A stretch of 59,500 nt of DNA from Cellulomonas sp. (GTDB lineage Bacteria; Actinomycetota; Actinomycetes; Actinomycetales; Cellulomonadaceae): the NCBI RefSeq assembly GCF_015234515.1, contig NZ_JADGMY010000030.1, forward strand, positions 50,528 through 110,027, written 5' to 3'. The first letter of the stretch is position 1, and every line of letters starts with the position of its first letter. Made by a program: the position numbers and the translations under genes. Shown in pieces: positions 45,401-52,607 of this stretch. The notes below the pieces were generated by a model. That model was not told the DNA's origin and searched no databases. It saw only the letters and a program-made list of their open reading frames with translations.

Positions 45401-46409
45401 CTGTCGCCGTACCCGCGGCGGCTGTGGCCCCCGCAGCCGTGCTGCCCACCGCCGCGCCGGTGCCGGTCGCTGCCGCCCCCGCACCGCCCCCACCCGCCGC
45501 GCCCGTGCCCCCGGCCGCCGCCCCGGCGCCGGTCCCACCGGATGCCGCGGCACCGCCCTGCTGGGCGAGCGCGGCCGCCCCGGCAGCGAGCCCGCCGCCG
45601 ACGGGCAGCTCGTGCGCGAGCGCACCGAGGCCGAGCAGCCCCAGGACGAGCGGGGCGACGACGGCCCGCATCCCGTGGTTGACGTCGCCCAGCTCGAGGA
45701 CGAGCGCGCGGCACTCGCCGCACTCTTCGAGGTGCCCCTCGACCTGTCGTGTGTCCCGCGCGCCGAGCCCGCCGCGCACGTGCGAGCCGAGCTTGCCGGC
45801 GACGGCGCGGCAGCCGTCGTCCAGCGGGTCCTGCAGGTGCTGCTGCAGGTAGGCCTGCCGCAGACCCTCGCGCGCGCGGTAGGCGAGCGCGGCCGTGCTG
45901 TTCGCGGTGAGGCCGACGATCGGGGCGATCTGTGCCGGCGTCAGCCCCTCGACCTCGCTGTGCCACAGGACCTCGCGCCACCGCTCGGGGAGCGAGCGGA
46001 AGGCCCGGGCCACGACGCTGCGCTCGAAGCCGGCGAGCGTGGGCTCCTCGGCCGTCTCGACGGGTGTCGAGGCGGTCTCCAGGACCGCGACGTCGTCCGT
46101 CGGCTGCGTGCGGCGCCCGGCGGTCCGGTGCACGGTCGCGACGCGGCGCACGACGGTGAACAGGTAGGCCCGGAAGGCGCTCTCGGGTCCGCCGCCGCCG
46201 CGCAGCGCGCGATGGACGTTGGCGAACGCGTCCGACACCACGTCCTCGGCGTCGGCCGCGGAGTCGCTGTACTGCCGGGCGACGACCAGGGCCGCCCCGG
46301 CGTGACGCTCGTAGAGCCGGCCGAACGCCGCCGCATCGCCCTCGCGGGTGGCGCGCAGGAGCGCGGCGTCATCCTCGATGACGTCGACGTCGCTCCCGCC
46401 TGTGGCCAC
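42453..46409 (-). CDS. ECF sigma factor fused to a zinc-finger anti-sigma segment, membrane anchor and DUF11-like surface domains
   Basis: One uninterrupted frame of 1318 residues. Sigma region 2 lies at about 12-88 (EGDAAAFGRLYERH, DSAADAEDVVSDAFANVHRA) and region 4 at about 129-190 (LPERWREVLWHSEVEGLTP, AQIAPIVGLTANSTAAL). A ZAS-type cluster follows: C200, then H226-x3-C230-x2-C233 (EGHLEECGECRAL). After a Gly/Ala-rich stretch a strong membrane segment occupies about 342-368. A Pro/Thr linker (378-490) leads to about 830 residues of beta domains with NxG-type DUF11/CARDB-like repeats and a DUF3344-like end (YYAGWSLVVVHG, WAYPNSLGVDAKGF). No LPxTG. GTG 46409 has a GGAAAGG site; upstream frame to 46535 is less likely. 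A membrane-held, surface-sensing sigma factor is inferred. Confidence 0.88.
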   Translation of the reverse strand: MATGGSDVDVIEDDAALLRATREGDAAAFGRLYERHAGAALVVARQYSDSAADAEDVVSDAFANVHRALRGGGGPESAFRAYLFTVVRRVATVHRTAGRRTQPTDDVAVLETASTPVETAEEPTLAGFERSVVARAFRSLPERWREVLWHSEVEGLTPAQIAPIVGLTANSTAALAYRAREGLRQAYLQQHLQDPLDDGCRAVAGKLGSHVRGGLGARDTRQVEGHLEECGECRALVLELGDVNHGMRAVVAPLVLGLLGLGALAHELPVGGGLAAGAAALAQQGGAAASGGTGAGAAAGGTGAAGGGGAGAAATGTGAAVGSTAAGATAAAGTATGVAGVFAGVSAGAIAAAVAVVAVVAVVIVGAAQLLGGPDDVVAEPTPGVSGASQTGGATPSADATPSRSAAPSPTAVPEQDDDAAEPREAGDDASDGGAAARPRAAGPAVAPVVDPVGVPGAAPTAEPTTGPTVEPTAGPTPEPTPTTDPPPAPADVVIAAPEGGIELIAGVAGQAITLTVSNAGGQPAAALEADVALPSGVTLTAGALAAAGFGFSPADATAWSCVTSADEGAATCALAELAPGQDAVLSLTVAVDESYSASGDEEVRVRMSWDGGTWKPDAIRVRVAPSLARLTFGQQTPSDVQLVAGRSRVLQVPVRNAGGTGVTVDAPAVVELRLPAGVSATASAPWSCTPDDDGVVTCRHRALAAFESSTLDLVLTSASGTAPDEGSVHVRLMPSAHRPVETHDVRYRLVRPAVLSADAPTELAVAPGTPAAVAVTVANDGDLAAAGTTLTLTAPAGATLAPADGDGWTCSGDGSRATCTAGLDPGASRTLTTSVEVPVGTVGPLGAVTVGLAHPDADIAVASHAVALTAVEPVLSVSGATAVVDTTHGGTLAFVVGVSGARDDGRPAAAAADVRAAVTLPPGVTIDRTATGGRTEACTGTGRTVTCALGELSAGETLPVEIRFRAAGAVRGAVDVLVTATGARPATTSTQVVVSSANLTPVWSGVGDLEVVEVGAPLLLCVDTYALECSAAHRESSNNGLDMRPIDQVPPEGDRPRIPVSSETYLHVPDSRPVVWAGLYWSGVIGPRDAWSGPRDTARLRAPDGTWSDVTAGSVTDVSDASGRRYYQAAVEVTDLVARGGGGAWALADVAVSDGRTDRDPSYYAGWSLVVVHGTPAAPGTAGAASVTVHQGGAWIGTSAPAPAFAFVGEPGARTRIGVVAWDGDRGNTGDRLTLSEVGPLRPLRWDGSAVVDRGSADNAFDSTATGWAYPNSLGVDAKGFAEVELPSGVGTLTPSTTGDQYLIGVVTVRTAPAAGR

Positions 46410-46664
46410 GCCACCTTTCCCATCAGGTCGCCGTCGGGCCGCGTCCGTCCCGGGCGACCTCGCTGTGACAGCCTGCCATATCCGACCGATGGGATGAACA
46501 GGGCGATGCGTCCGGGAACCCGCGGGCCGTGCCACGCGGCTGCGCTGGTCGCGGACCCGCCGCAGGTGCGCCCGGCCGGCTGTGCGCGGGTGATCCGGAG
46601 GACCGACCGGGTGAAAACCTGCGTACCCGCGTCATGATCGTCGCCGCAAGCGCTCTCCACCGGT

Positions 46665-47681
46665 GTGACGACCAACATCGAGAAGGACGGGCACGCGCTC
46701 CCCCAGGGACTGCGGGAGCGCTGGCGCGAGGAGAGCGTCGCGTCGGTCTGGCGGCGCCCCTCCGACTGGTACCACCCGGCGGTGGACGCCCTCGCCGTCG
46801 CGGTGCTCGCGGACTGCGACGTGTCGACGGCCGCCTTCGAGCTGGGCCGCGCCCGCGGCGAGCACGGCGTGGGTGTCGGCGAGGCGCTCGACGACCTCGT
46901 CTGCCTGTACCGCTCGACAGGGCGGGCCATGCCGCCGCTGGACGCGGTCCGCGCCCTCAACGAGGGCTGGGCGGACGCGCAGGCGGTGCTCGTGACGACG
47001 GGTGCGTGCGTGGACCCCGAGACCGGTCTGCCCACGCAGCAGTACCTCGCGGTGCGGCTCGCCGAGGCGTACCTCCAGGCCGAGCAGGACGACGTCGACC
47101 CGGCGCTCCGGCACGGGCTGACCGTGGTCGACGTGGCCGCCGGTCACGTCACGGGCCTCATGCGTGCGGCGCGCTCCGCGGCGGTGGGTGCGGCGCTGCG
47201 CGAGGCCTTCGGGTCCGGGCACCCGATGGCGACGCTGGGTGGCGGCGTGTTCGTCGTGCTGACGCGCACCGACGACGACGTGGACGGCCGCGTGGCCGAC
47301 CTGCGCGCCGACATCGCGCGTCGCTGTGAGGACGTCGACGTGCGGGTCTCGGTCCGGCAGCCGGTGCGCGTGTGGGTGGAGCCGCTGCCCGAGACGCACG
47401 CCGAGGCCGTGCAGCGCCTGTCCCACGTGTCACGACCCGAGCCGTGGGAGGGCGTCCCCCGCCCTGCCGGCCCTGCCGACTCCTCTGCTCCGGGCCGCCC
47501 CGGGGGCCTCGGCGGTCCGGACGCCACCGGGCGGGTGAGCCGCACGCTGCCGCCCGGCGTCCTCGACGCCGACCGGTGGCCCTACGGATCGACGGAGCCG
47601 GGGACACCCGGGCACGGTCGTCACGTCGACCGGGGCCGGGCTCCCGACGACCCGGCGGAGGGCACCGGCCCGACGGTGTGA
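46665..47681 (+). CDS. Degenerate GGDEF-like protein
   Basis: A 338-residue cytosolic protein. Residues about 115-245 retain the outline of a diguanylate cyclase domain: VDPETGLPTQQYLAVRLAEAY (family DxLTGLxNR), LTVVDVAAGHV and GHPMATLGGGVFVVLTRTD, where the GGDEF signature has become GGGVF. Catalytic Asp/Glu are lost, so it probably does not make c-di-GMP but may bind nucleotide or act as a scaffold. The N-terminal 110 residues are helical; the last 90 are Pro/Gly-rich and disordered. GTG 46665. It is divergent from the sigma-fusion gene with 255 bp between them. Confidence 0.7.
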   Translation: MTTNIEKDGHALPQGLRERWREESVASVWRRPSDWYHPAVDALAVAVLADCDVSTAAFELGRARGEHGVGVGEALDDLVCLYRSTGRAMPPLDAVRALNEGWADAQAVLVTTGACVDPETGLPTQQYLAVRLAEAYLQAEQDDVDPALRHGLTVVDVAAGHVTGLMRAARSAAVGAALREAFGSGHPMATLGGGVFVVLTRTDDDVDGRVADLRADIARRCEDVDVRVSVRQPVRVWVEPLPETHAEAVQRLSHVSRPEPWEGVPRPAGPADSSAPGRPGGLGGPDATGRVSRTLPPGVLDADRWPYGSTEPGTPGHGRHVDRGRAPDDPAEGTGPTV

Positions 47682-47759
47682 GGCCCCACGGTGGGCTCCG
47701 TCGAGATCGGCGTCGGACATCCCTCGCAGATCGGGGAGATCGGAGTTACCGTCGATCTC

Positions 47760-48512
47760 ATGCACCCCGGTGACGTGGCTCCGCACGCCTTCGCGCCGCC
47801 CGACGACGTCCCGGGTCACCTACTCACCTCCGGCTCGTCCGCGGACGTGTACGCGATCGACGACGAGCGGGTGCTCCGGCGTTACCGCGAAGGCCGGGAC
47901 GCCGCGCCCGAGGTCGGCCTCCTGCGCCACGTGCGCTCGCACGACTTCCCCGCACCCGACGTGCTCGGCGCCGACGGCCCGGACATCGTCATGACCCGGA
48001 TGCACGGTCCGACGCTGCTGCAGGCGCTCGGCGCGGGCGAGTTCTCGCTGCCGGACGCCGCCCACGTGCTGGCGGACCTGCACGCGATGCTCCATGCCGT
48101 CCCCGCGCCGCCGTCCTGGCAGGTGCCGCGGGACCGCAACTGGCCGCAGCTCGGCGGCGGGCCCGTCGTCGTGCACCTCGACCTGCACCCGGGCAACGTC
48201 GTCCTCACGGAGCACGGCCCGATGGTCGTCGACTGGGCGAACGCGTCGACAGGGACACCGGAGCTGGACGTGGCGGTGACCGCGGTGCTGATCGCCGAGG
48301 TGGCGGTCGACGCGGGCGGCGACTACTCGCAGGCGGCGCGCGCGGTCCTGGCCGCGTTCCTGCACGCGAGCGACATCTCACCCCTGAGTGCGCTCCACGA
48401 CGCGGTCGCCCTGCGGTCGGGTGCGCCCGGGCTGCTGCCCGGTGAGCGTGAGCTCGTCCCGCGGGCGGGCGCGCTGGTCCGCACGATGCTCGATCTCACC
48501 GAGCACCCCTGA
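47760..48512 (+). CDS. Aminoglycoside/choline phosphotransferase-like kinase
   Basis: A 250-residue kinase-fold protein. The catalytic loop VVHLDLHPGNVVL (HxDxxxxN) and metal-binding DWANASTG are intact; the ATP-binding N lobe has VYAIDDERVLRRYREGRDAAPEV and the hinge region VMTRMHGPTLLQAL. APH-like enzymes phosphorylate small molecules such as aminoglycosides, choline or sugars; the substrate here is not evident and resistance should not be assumed. ATG 47760 is chosen by comparison with the domain start; a frame from GTG 47691 is possible but would encode a poor N-terminus. Confidence 0.85.
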   Translation: MHPGDVAPHAFAPPDDVPGHLLTSGSSADVYAIDDERVLRRYREGRDAAPEVGLLRHVRSHDFPAPDVLGADGPDIVMTRMHGPTLLQALGAGEFSLPDAAHVLADLHAMLHAVPAPPSWQVPRDRNWPQLGGGPVVVHLDLHPGNVVLTEHGPMVVDWANASTGTPELDVAVTAVLIAEVAVDAGGDYSQAARAVLAAFLHASDISPLSALHDAVALRSGAPGLLPGERELVPRAGALVRTMLDLTEHP

Positions 48513-48528
48513 CACGTCGGCCGGGACG

Positions 48529-48825
48529 TCAGCGCGCCGTGTAGGTCAGGCAGTCGGCGATGTCGTGACCGGCGCCGATGCGCACGGACGGCGCGGCGCA
48601 CTCGAGGTGCGAGTTGTGCGAGCAGTCCTGCCGCTGGCAGGCGCCCACGTGCGAGACGACGCGGTCGAGCCCGCCCTTGACGCCCAGCGGGATGAACGTG
48701 GCGCACTGCGCGTCACCCACGCCGCCGATCGTCACGGCTGCGGCGTGGCAGGACGAGTGGTCGTTGTACGAACAGCCGGCGACCGAGCACTCGGCCACGG
48801 CGGGGAGCTCTGCGAGGGTGCTCAT
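48529..48825 (-). CDS. DUF1540 domain protein (tandem Cys-rich repeats)
   Basis: A 98-residue cytosolic protein with two copies of the DUF1540 motif. The first (about 13-42) is CSVAGCSYNDHSSCHAAAV with a following C; the second (about 63-92) is CQRQDCSHNSHLECAAPSV with a following C. Each has four Cys plus polar residues, suggesting metal binding. Function unknown; the family is common in actinobacteria and firmicutes. ATG 48825 has GGAGGTCCCC upstream. It converges with the kinase gene, 16 bp away. Confidence 0.88.
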   Translation of the reverse strand: MSTLAELPAVAECSVAGCSYNDHSSCHAAAVTIGGVGDAQCATFIPLGVKGGLDRVVSHVGACQRQDCSHNSHLECAAPSVRIGAGHDIADCLTYTAR

Positions 48826-49005
48826 GGGGACCTCCGGGGAGTGGGGCGTGGAGCACCGACGCTAGACCCGCCGAGGCGCGCCCGCCACCAAGGAACGGCT
48901 TGCCTACCCGCAGGTCAGAGGCTCTTCTTACGCAATGCCGGTGTTGCGCAAGCCCGTTCGCGCAGGTCACCGCGCGGACGCCACGGAAGAAAGTTCGTCG
49001 CAGGT

Positions 49006-49037
49006 GCATCCGGATCCGCCCCTGGGAGGGAAGTAGG
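49006..49037 (+). promoter_or_regulatory. SigK-type promoter candidate
   Basis: GCATCC (49006-49011), a 17-nt spacer and GGAAGTAGG (49029-49037) resemble the mycobacterial SigK consensus CCATCC-N17-CCGAATAGG as I remember it. Five of six -35 bases match and TAGG is kept in the -10. It lies 52 nt before the DUF4397 gene, and a SigK-like sigma gene is third in the same operon, so autoregulation is likely. Confidence 0.55.
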
Positions 49038-49089
49038 GGTGTCAGCACGTCCTCGCCCGCCACCGCGGGCCCCACGGAAGGACCCTCCG

Positions 49090-49935
49090 ATGCGCGCACG
49101 ACTTCTCACCGGCACCGCTGCCGGTGCTCTGGCCCTCGGCCTCGTCGCCTCGTTCGCGGCGCTCCCCGCCTCCGCAGCCACGGGCAGCTCCGCCAAGCTC
49201 GCGGTCCTGCACGGGGTGCCCGACCTCACGGTCGACGTGTGGGTGAACGGCGAGCGCACGCTCGACGACTTCACGCCCGGCACGCTCGCGGGCCCGCTGG
49301 ACCTGCCCGCCGGCACGTACAGCGTCGCCATCACGGCGGCCGACGCCGCGGACGACTCCGACCCCGCGATCGGCCCGGTCGACCTGGCTCTCGAGGCCGG
49401 CGGCAACTACACGGCCGTCGCTCACCTCGACACCGCGGGCGCGCCGACGGCCACCCTGTTCACGAACGACACCAAGCCGACCGCCGCCGGTCAGGGCCGC
49501 CTCACGGTCCGCCACGTCGCCGCCGCACCGGCCGTCGACGTCCTCGCCGGCGGCACCGCCGTGGTGACGAACCTGACCAACCCGAACGAGCAGACGCTCG
49601 ACCTGCCGGCCGGCACGGTCTCGGCGTCGGTCGTCGCGGCGGGCACCACCGAGCCGGCCCTGCTCGGCCCGGCGGACGTCCCCGTCACCGAGGGCGCCCT
49701 GACGATCGTCTACGCGTGGGGCTCGGCCGAGGCGGGGAACCTGGCGCTCGCGACGCAGACCGTCACCGGCCTGCACTCGGACCCCGCGGGCGTGCAGGCG
49801 GGGCAGGTCGGTCTCGCGGCCGACGACCGCTCGGCGGTGCTCCCCGTCGCGCTGACCATGCTCGTCGCCGCGGGCCTCACCGGTCTGGGCGTGGCCGGGC
49901 GTCAGGTGGCCCAGCGCGCCACGACGCGTCGCTGA
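49090..49935 (+). CDS. DUF4397 domain surface protein
   Basis: A 281-residue exported protein. A Sec signal peptide (MRARLLTGTAAGALALG, cleavage after ALPASAA) is followed by two DUF4397 beta domains: KLAVLHGVPDLTVDVWVNGE at the start and RLTVRHVAAAPAVDVLAGG at about 140. The C-terminus is a hydrophobic segment (VLPVALTMLVAAGLTGLG) and a positive tail (RQVAQRATTRR), the layout of sortase substrates, although no LPxTG is present. The segment before it, SDPAGVQAGQVG, might be a non-canonical sorting signal. First gene of the operon with the sortase and sigma/anti-sigma pair. Confidence 0.88.
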   Translation: MRARLLTGTAAGALALGLVASFAALPASAATGSSAKLAVLHGVPDLTVDVWVNGERTLDDFTPGTLAGPLDLPAGTYSVAITAADAADDSDPAIGPVDLALEAGGNYTAVAHLDTAGAPTATLFTNDTKPTAAGQGRLTVRHVAAAPAVDVLAGGTAVVTNLTNPNEQTLDLPAGTVSASVVAAGTTEPALLGPADVPVTEGALTIVYAWGSAEAGNLALATQTVTGLHSDPAGVQAGQVGLAADDRSAVLPVALTMLVAAGLTGLGVAGRQVAQRATTRR

Positions 49936-49970
49936 CCGCCCTGCCGGCGAGACGCGACGTGAGGCGTGAC

Positions 49971-50687
49971 GTGCCCGGCGACCGACCGGCTCCGGCCGGT
50001 CGGCCGCCGGGCGCGCCCGCTGCCCGCCGCCCCCTGCGAGCGCTGCACGCGGTGGCACTGGCGGTCCTGGTCGTCCTGACCGCCGCGTGCGGGTCGACCC
50101 CCGCCGACGCGCCCCCGTCGTCCTCGGCCCCGGCAGCGACGACGTCGCCGACCACGCCTGCGGGGCCGGCGGTCCCGGACGTCCCGGTCGCGGACGCGGG
50201 CCTCGGCTCGCTACCCGCACCGGCACCCGCCCCCGTGCGGCTCGTCGTCCCCGACCTCGGGCTCGACATGCCGATCGACGCGGTCGGGGTCGAGCAGGAC
50301 GGGACGATGGAGATCCCGCAGGACGCGGACCGTGCCGGGTGGTACCGCTACGGGCCGGCCCCGGCGTCGCCGGAGGGGGCGACCGTCGTGGCTGCGCACG
50401 TGGACTCCTGGACCACCGGCATCGGGCCGTTCTCGCGGCTGCGGGACGTGCCCGTCGGGGCGCGGGTGGAGGTGACGACGTCGGACGGCGTGGTGCACGC
50501 GTACGCCGTCCGGGAGGTCACCCAGGTGCCGAAGAGCGACGCCCCCGTCGAGCAGTGGTTCGACCGGGTGGGAGCGCCGAGAATCGTGCTGGTGACGTGT
50601 GGAGGGGCGTTCGACCGCGAAGTCGGGCACTATGCCGACAACGTCGCGGTGACAGCAGACCCCGTCGTGGACGCCGCAGGTGGGTGA
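49971..50687 (+). CDS. Class E/F-type sortase with lipoprotein-like signal
   Basis: A 238-residue sortase. After a charged N-terminus and hydrophobic stretch a Cys (C40) in VVLTAACGS looks like a lipobox. A Pro/Ala/Ser linker precedes the catalytic domain from about 88 (VRLVVPDLGLDMPIDAVGV). Catalytic His143 is in VVAAHVDSW, Cys210 in LVTCGG, and Arg216 in DREVGHYADN. It would join surface proteins to the envelope; the DUF4397 protein encoded before it is the likely substrate. GTG 49971 has GAGG at 6 nt; GTG 49959 is an alternative. Confidence 0.88.
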   Translation: MPGDRPAPAGRPPGAPAARRPLRALHAVALAVLVVLTAACGSTPADAPPSSSAPAATTSPTTPAGPAVPDVPVADAGLGSLPAPAPAPVRLVVPDLGLDMPIDAVGVEQDGTMEIPQDADRAGWYRYGPAPASPEGATVVAAHVDSWTTGIGPFSRLRDVPVGARVEVTTSDGVVHAYAVREVTQVPKSDAPVEQWFDRVGAPRIVLVTCGGAFDREVGHYADNVAVTADPVVDAAGG

Positions 50688-50744
50688 GCGGCGTGGCGAG
50701 CACGAGGTGGGGGCCGTCCCGTGGCGGTGACGGAAGGAGCGTGG

Positions 50745-51317
50745 GTGAGCACGTCGGCCACCGTGCCCGACGACGTGGAGGCGCTCGGTCGCGCCTTCGC
50801 GTCGGGCGACGAGGCTGCCGTCGGCGAGGCCTACCGCCGGTGGTCGACCCTGGTGCACACCGTCGCCCTGCGCTCGCTGGGCAACGCGTCGGAGGCCGAG
50901 GACGTCACGCAGCAGGTCTTCGTCGAGGCGTGGCGTGGCCGGGCGCGGTTCGACGCGGACCGCGCCCGCCTGCCCGCCTGGTTGCTGGGGATCACCAAGC
51001 ACGCGGTCGCGGACGCGCACGAGCGGCGGACGCGCGACCGGCGGCTGCGCGAGCAGCCGCAGGTGGTGCCGGACCCGGACCGCGTGCCGGTCGTGACGCT
51101 CGACGAGCGGGTGGTCGAGCGCGTGGTCGTGGCGGACGCGCTGGACGACCTGGGCGACCCGCAGCGCACGATCCTGCGGCTGGCGTTCTACGACGACCTC
51201 ACGCACGACCAGATCGCCGCGAGAATGGGGCTGCCGCTCGGGACGGTCAAGAGTCACGTGCGACGTAGCCTGGCGCGCCTGCGGACCCGATGGGAGGTGG
51301 ATGGTGCTGTCCGATGA
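50745..51317 (+). CDS. ECF sigma factor, SigK-like
   Basis: A 190-residue sigma factor. Region 2 is ASEAEDVTQQVFVEAWRGRARFDADRARLPAWLLGITKH (about 50-90) and region 4 is LDDLGDPQRTILRLAFYDDL with HDQIAARMGLPLGTVKSHVRRSLARL at the end. QQVFVEAWR and the region-4 sequence match the SigK/SigL-type group paired with RskA-like anti-sigma factors. GTG 50745 is chosen because GGAAGGAG lies just upstream; GTG 50721 is weaker. The anti-sigma gene overlaps its end by 17 bp. Confidence 0.93.
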   Translation: MSTSATVPDDVEALGRAFASGDEAAVGEAYRRWSTLVHTVALRSLGNASEAEDVTQQVFVEAWRGRARFDADRARLPAWLLGITKHAVADAHERRTRDRRLREQPQVVPDPDRVPVVTLDERVVERVVVADALDDLGDPQRTILRLAFYDDLTHDQIAARMGLPLGTVKSHVRRSLARLRTRWEVDGAVR

Positions 51318-52071
51318 CCTGCACGTGGACGACGAGACCCTTGCCCTCCTCGCCCTCGGTGAGCCGGTGGGCGAGGCCGCGGACCTCGACCACGTCGCCG
51401 CCTGCCCCCGCTGCTCGCAGGAGGTCGCGGCACTGCGCGGCGTCGTCGACCTGGCCCGTGAGTCCGGCCCGGAGCCGCACCTCGTGGCACCCGCGCCGCA
51501 GGTGTGGGACCGGGTCGCAGCCGAGCTCGACCTCGGTGAGCGCGCGCACGCGGCAGCGCGCGGCGAGCTGACGGCCCGCCCTGCCGACCCCGCGCCCGGC
51601 GCCTCCGGCGCGACCGTGACGCCGCTGGCCCCGCGGCGGCGCCTGCGCGGCGCGTGGCTCGCGGCGGCCGCGGCCGCGGGGCTCGTCGTCGGCGGTGCCG
51701 GTGCCACGGCGTGGTCCCAGCTGCGCGCCGACCCCTCGACGGTCGTCGCCAGCGCCGTCCTCGAGCCGCTGCCCGGCTGGACCCCCGGCGGCACCGCCGA
51801 GGTGCGCACCGCCCGTGACGGCTCGCGCACGCTCGTCGTCGACCTGGACGACGCCCCCGCGGGCGAGGGCTTCCTCGAGGTGTGGCTGCTCAAGCCGGAC
51901 GTGTCGGGGCTCGTGAGCCTCGGCACGCTCGACGGCACGAGCGGCGAGTTCGCGCTGCCGCCCGGGCTGGACCTCGCGGAGTTCCCCGTGGTGGACGTCA
52001 GCGACGAGCCGCTCGACGGCGAGCCGGCGCACTCGGGGGTGTCGGTGGCGCGGGGTGCGTTGGAGGTGTGA
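51301..52071 (+). CDS. RskA-like anti-sigma factor
   Basis: A 256-residue single-pass membrane protein. The N-terminal anti-sigma domain has a zinc-type motif (DHVAACPRCSQEVAAL: H-x3-C-x2-C). A membrane segment at about 118-138 (AWLAAAAAAGLVVGGAGATAW) is followed by an extracellular RskA domain with VVDLDDAPAGEGFLEVWLL and VVDVSDEPLDG. It should sequester the SigK-like factor until proteolysed. ATG 51301 lies inside the sigma gene with GGGAGGTGG upstream, ensuring balanced synthesis. Confidence 0.93.
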   Translation: MVLSDDLHVDDETLALLALGEPVGEAADLDHVAACPRCSQEVAALRGVVDLARESGPEPHLVAPAPQVWDRVAAELDLGERAHAAARGELTARPADPAPGASGATVTPLAPRRRLRGAWLAAAAAAGLVVGGAGATAWSQLRADPSTVVASAVLEPLPGWTPGGTAEVRTARDGSRTLVVDLDDAPAGEGFLEVWLLKPDVSGLVSLGTLDGTSGEFALPPGLDLAEFPVVDVSDEPLDGEPAHSGVSVARGALEV

Positions 52072-52120
52072 GCGCGGGGGCGCCTGAGCGCGTGGGCCGT
52101 CCGGCCCGGAGCGGCTCGTC

Positions 52121-52579
52121 TCAGGCGGTACCGGCCGGCGTCCCGACGGGGCTCACGCCCAGCTCGTCCAGCAGCGCCAGCACGCGGGCGCGGATCTCGT
52201 CGCGAATCGGGCGGACCGCCTCGATGCCCTGACCTGCGGGGTCGTCGAGCTGCCAGTCCTCGTAGCGCGTGCCGGGGTAGAACGGGCACGCGTCGCCGCA
52301 GCCCATCGTGACGACGACGTCGGAGGCCCGGACCGCCTCGGGGGTCAGGACCTTGGGCTGCTCGGCGCGGATGTCGACGCCCACCTCCGCCATCGCCTCG
52401 ACCGCGACCGGGTTGATCCGCTCGGCGGGCATCGAGCCGGCGGACCGGACCTCGACGGCGCCACCGGAGAGGTGACGCAACCAGCCGGCGGCCATCTGGG
52501 AGCGGCCGGCGTTGTGGACGCAGACGAAGAGGACGGTGGGGGTCGGCTTGCTCGCGGGCTGGGGAGTCTGGTGGGTCAT
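52121..52579 (-). CDS. arsC: Arsenate reductase (thiol-dependent, low-MW phosphatase fold)
   Basis: A 152-residue enzyme. The phosphatase-like loop C20-VHNAGR-S (CVHNAGRSQMAAGWL) binds arsenate; a second Cys pair, C94 and C98 in TMGCGDACPF, can form the disulfide that is re-reduced by mycothiol or thioredoxin. It reduces As(V) to As(III) for export by the ACR3 pump. ATG 52579 has GGAGGACC upstream. It is last in the arsB-arsR-arsC operon, 28 bp after arsR. Confidence 0.94.
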   Translation of the reverse strand: MTHQTPQPASKPTPTVLFVCVHNAGRSQMAAGWLRHLSGGAVEVRSAGSMPAERINPVAVEAMAEVGVDIRAEQPKVLTPEAVRASDVVVTMGCGDACPFYPGTRYEDWQLDDPAGQGIEAVRPIRDEIRARVLALLDELGVSPVGTPAGTA

Positions 52580-52607
52580 GGTGGTCCTCCGGTCGAGGGC
52601 GGTCACG

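Noticed and set aside
46609..46645. ECF-type promoter before the GGDEF-like gene (GAAAACC and CGTC)
   Set aside because: GAAAACC and CGTC are only about 11 nt apart, too short for a 15-17 nt ECF spacer.
47760..48512. Aminoglycoside resistance gene
   Set aside because: The kinase fold is generic (APH/choline kinase); nothing supports a drug substrate.
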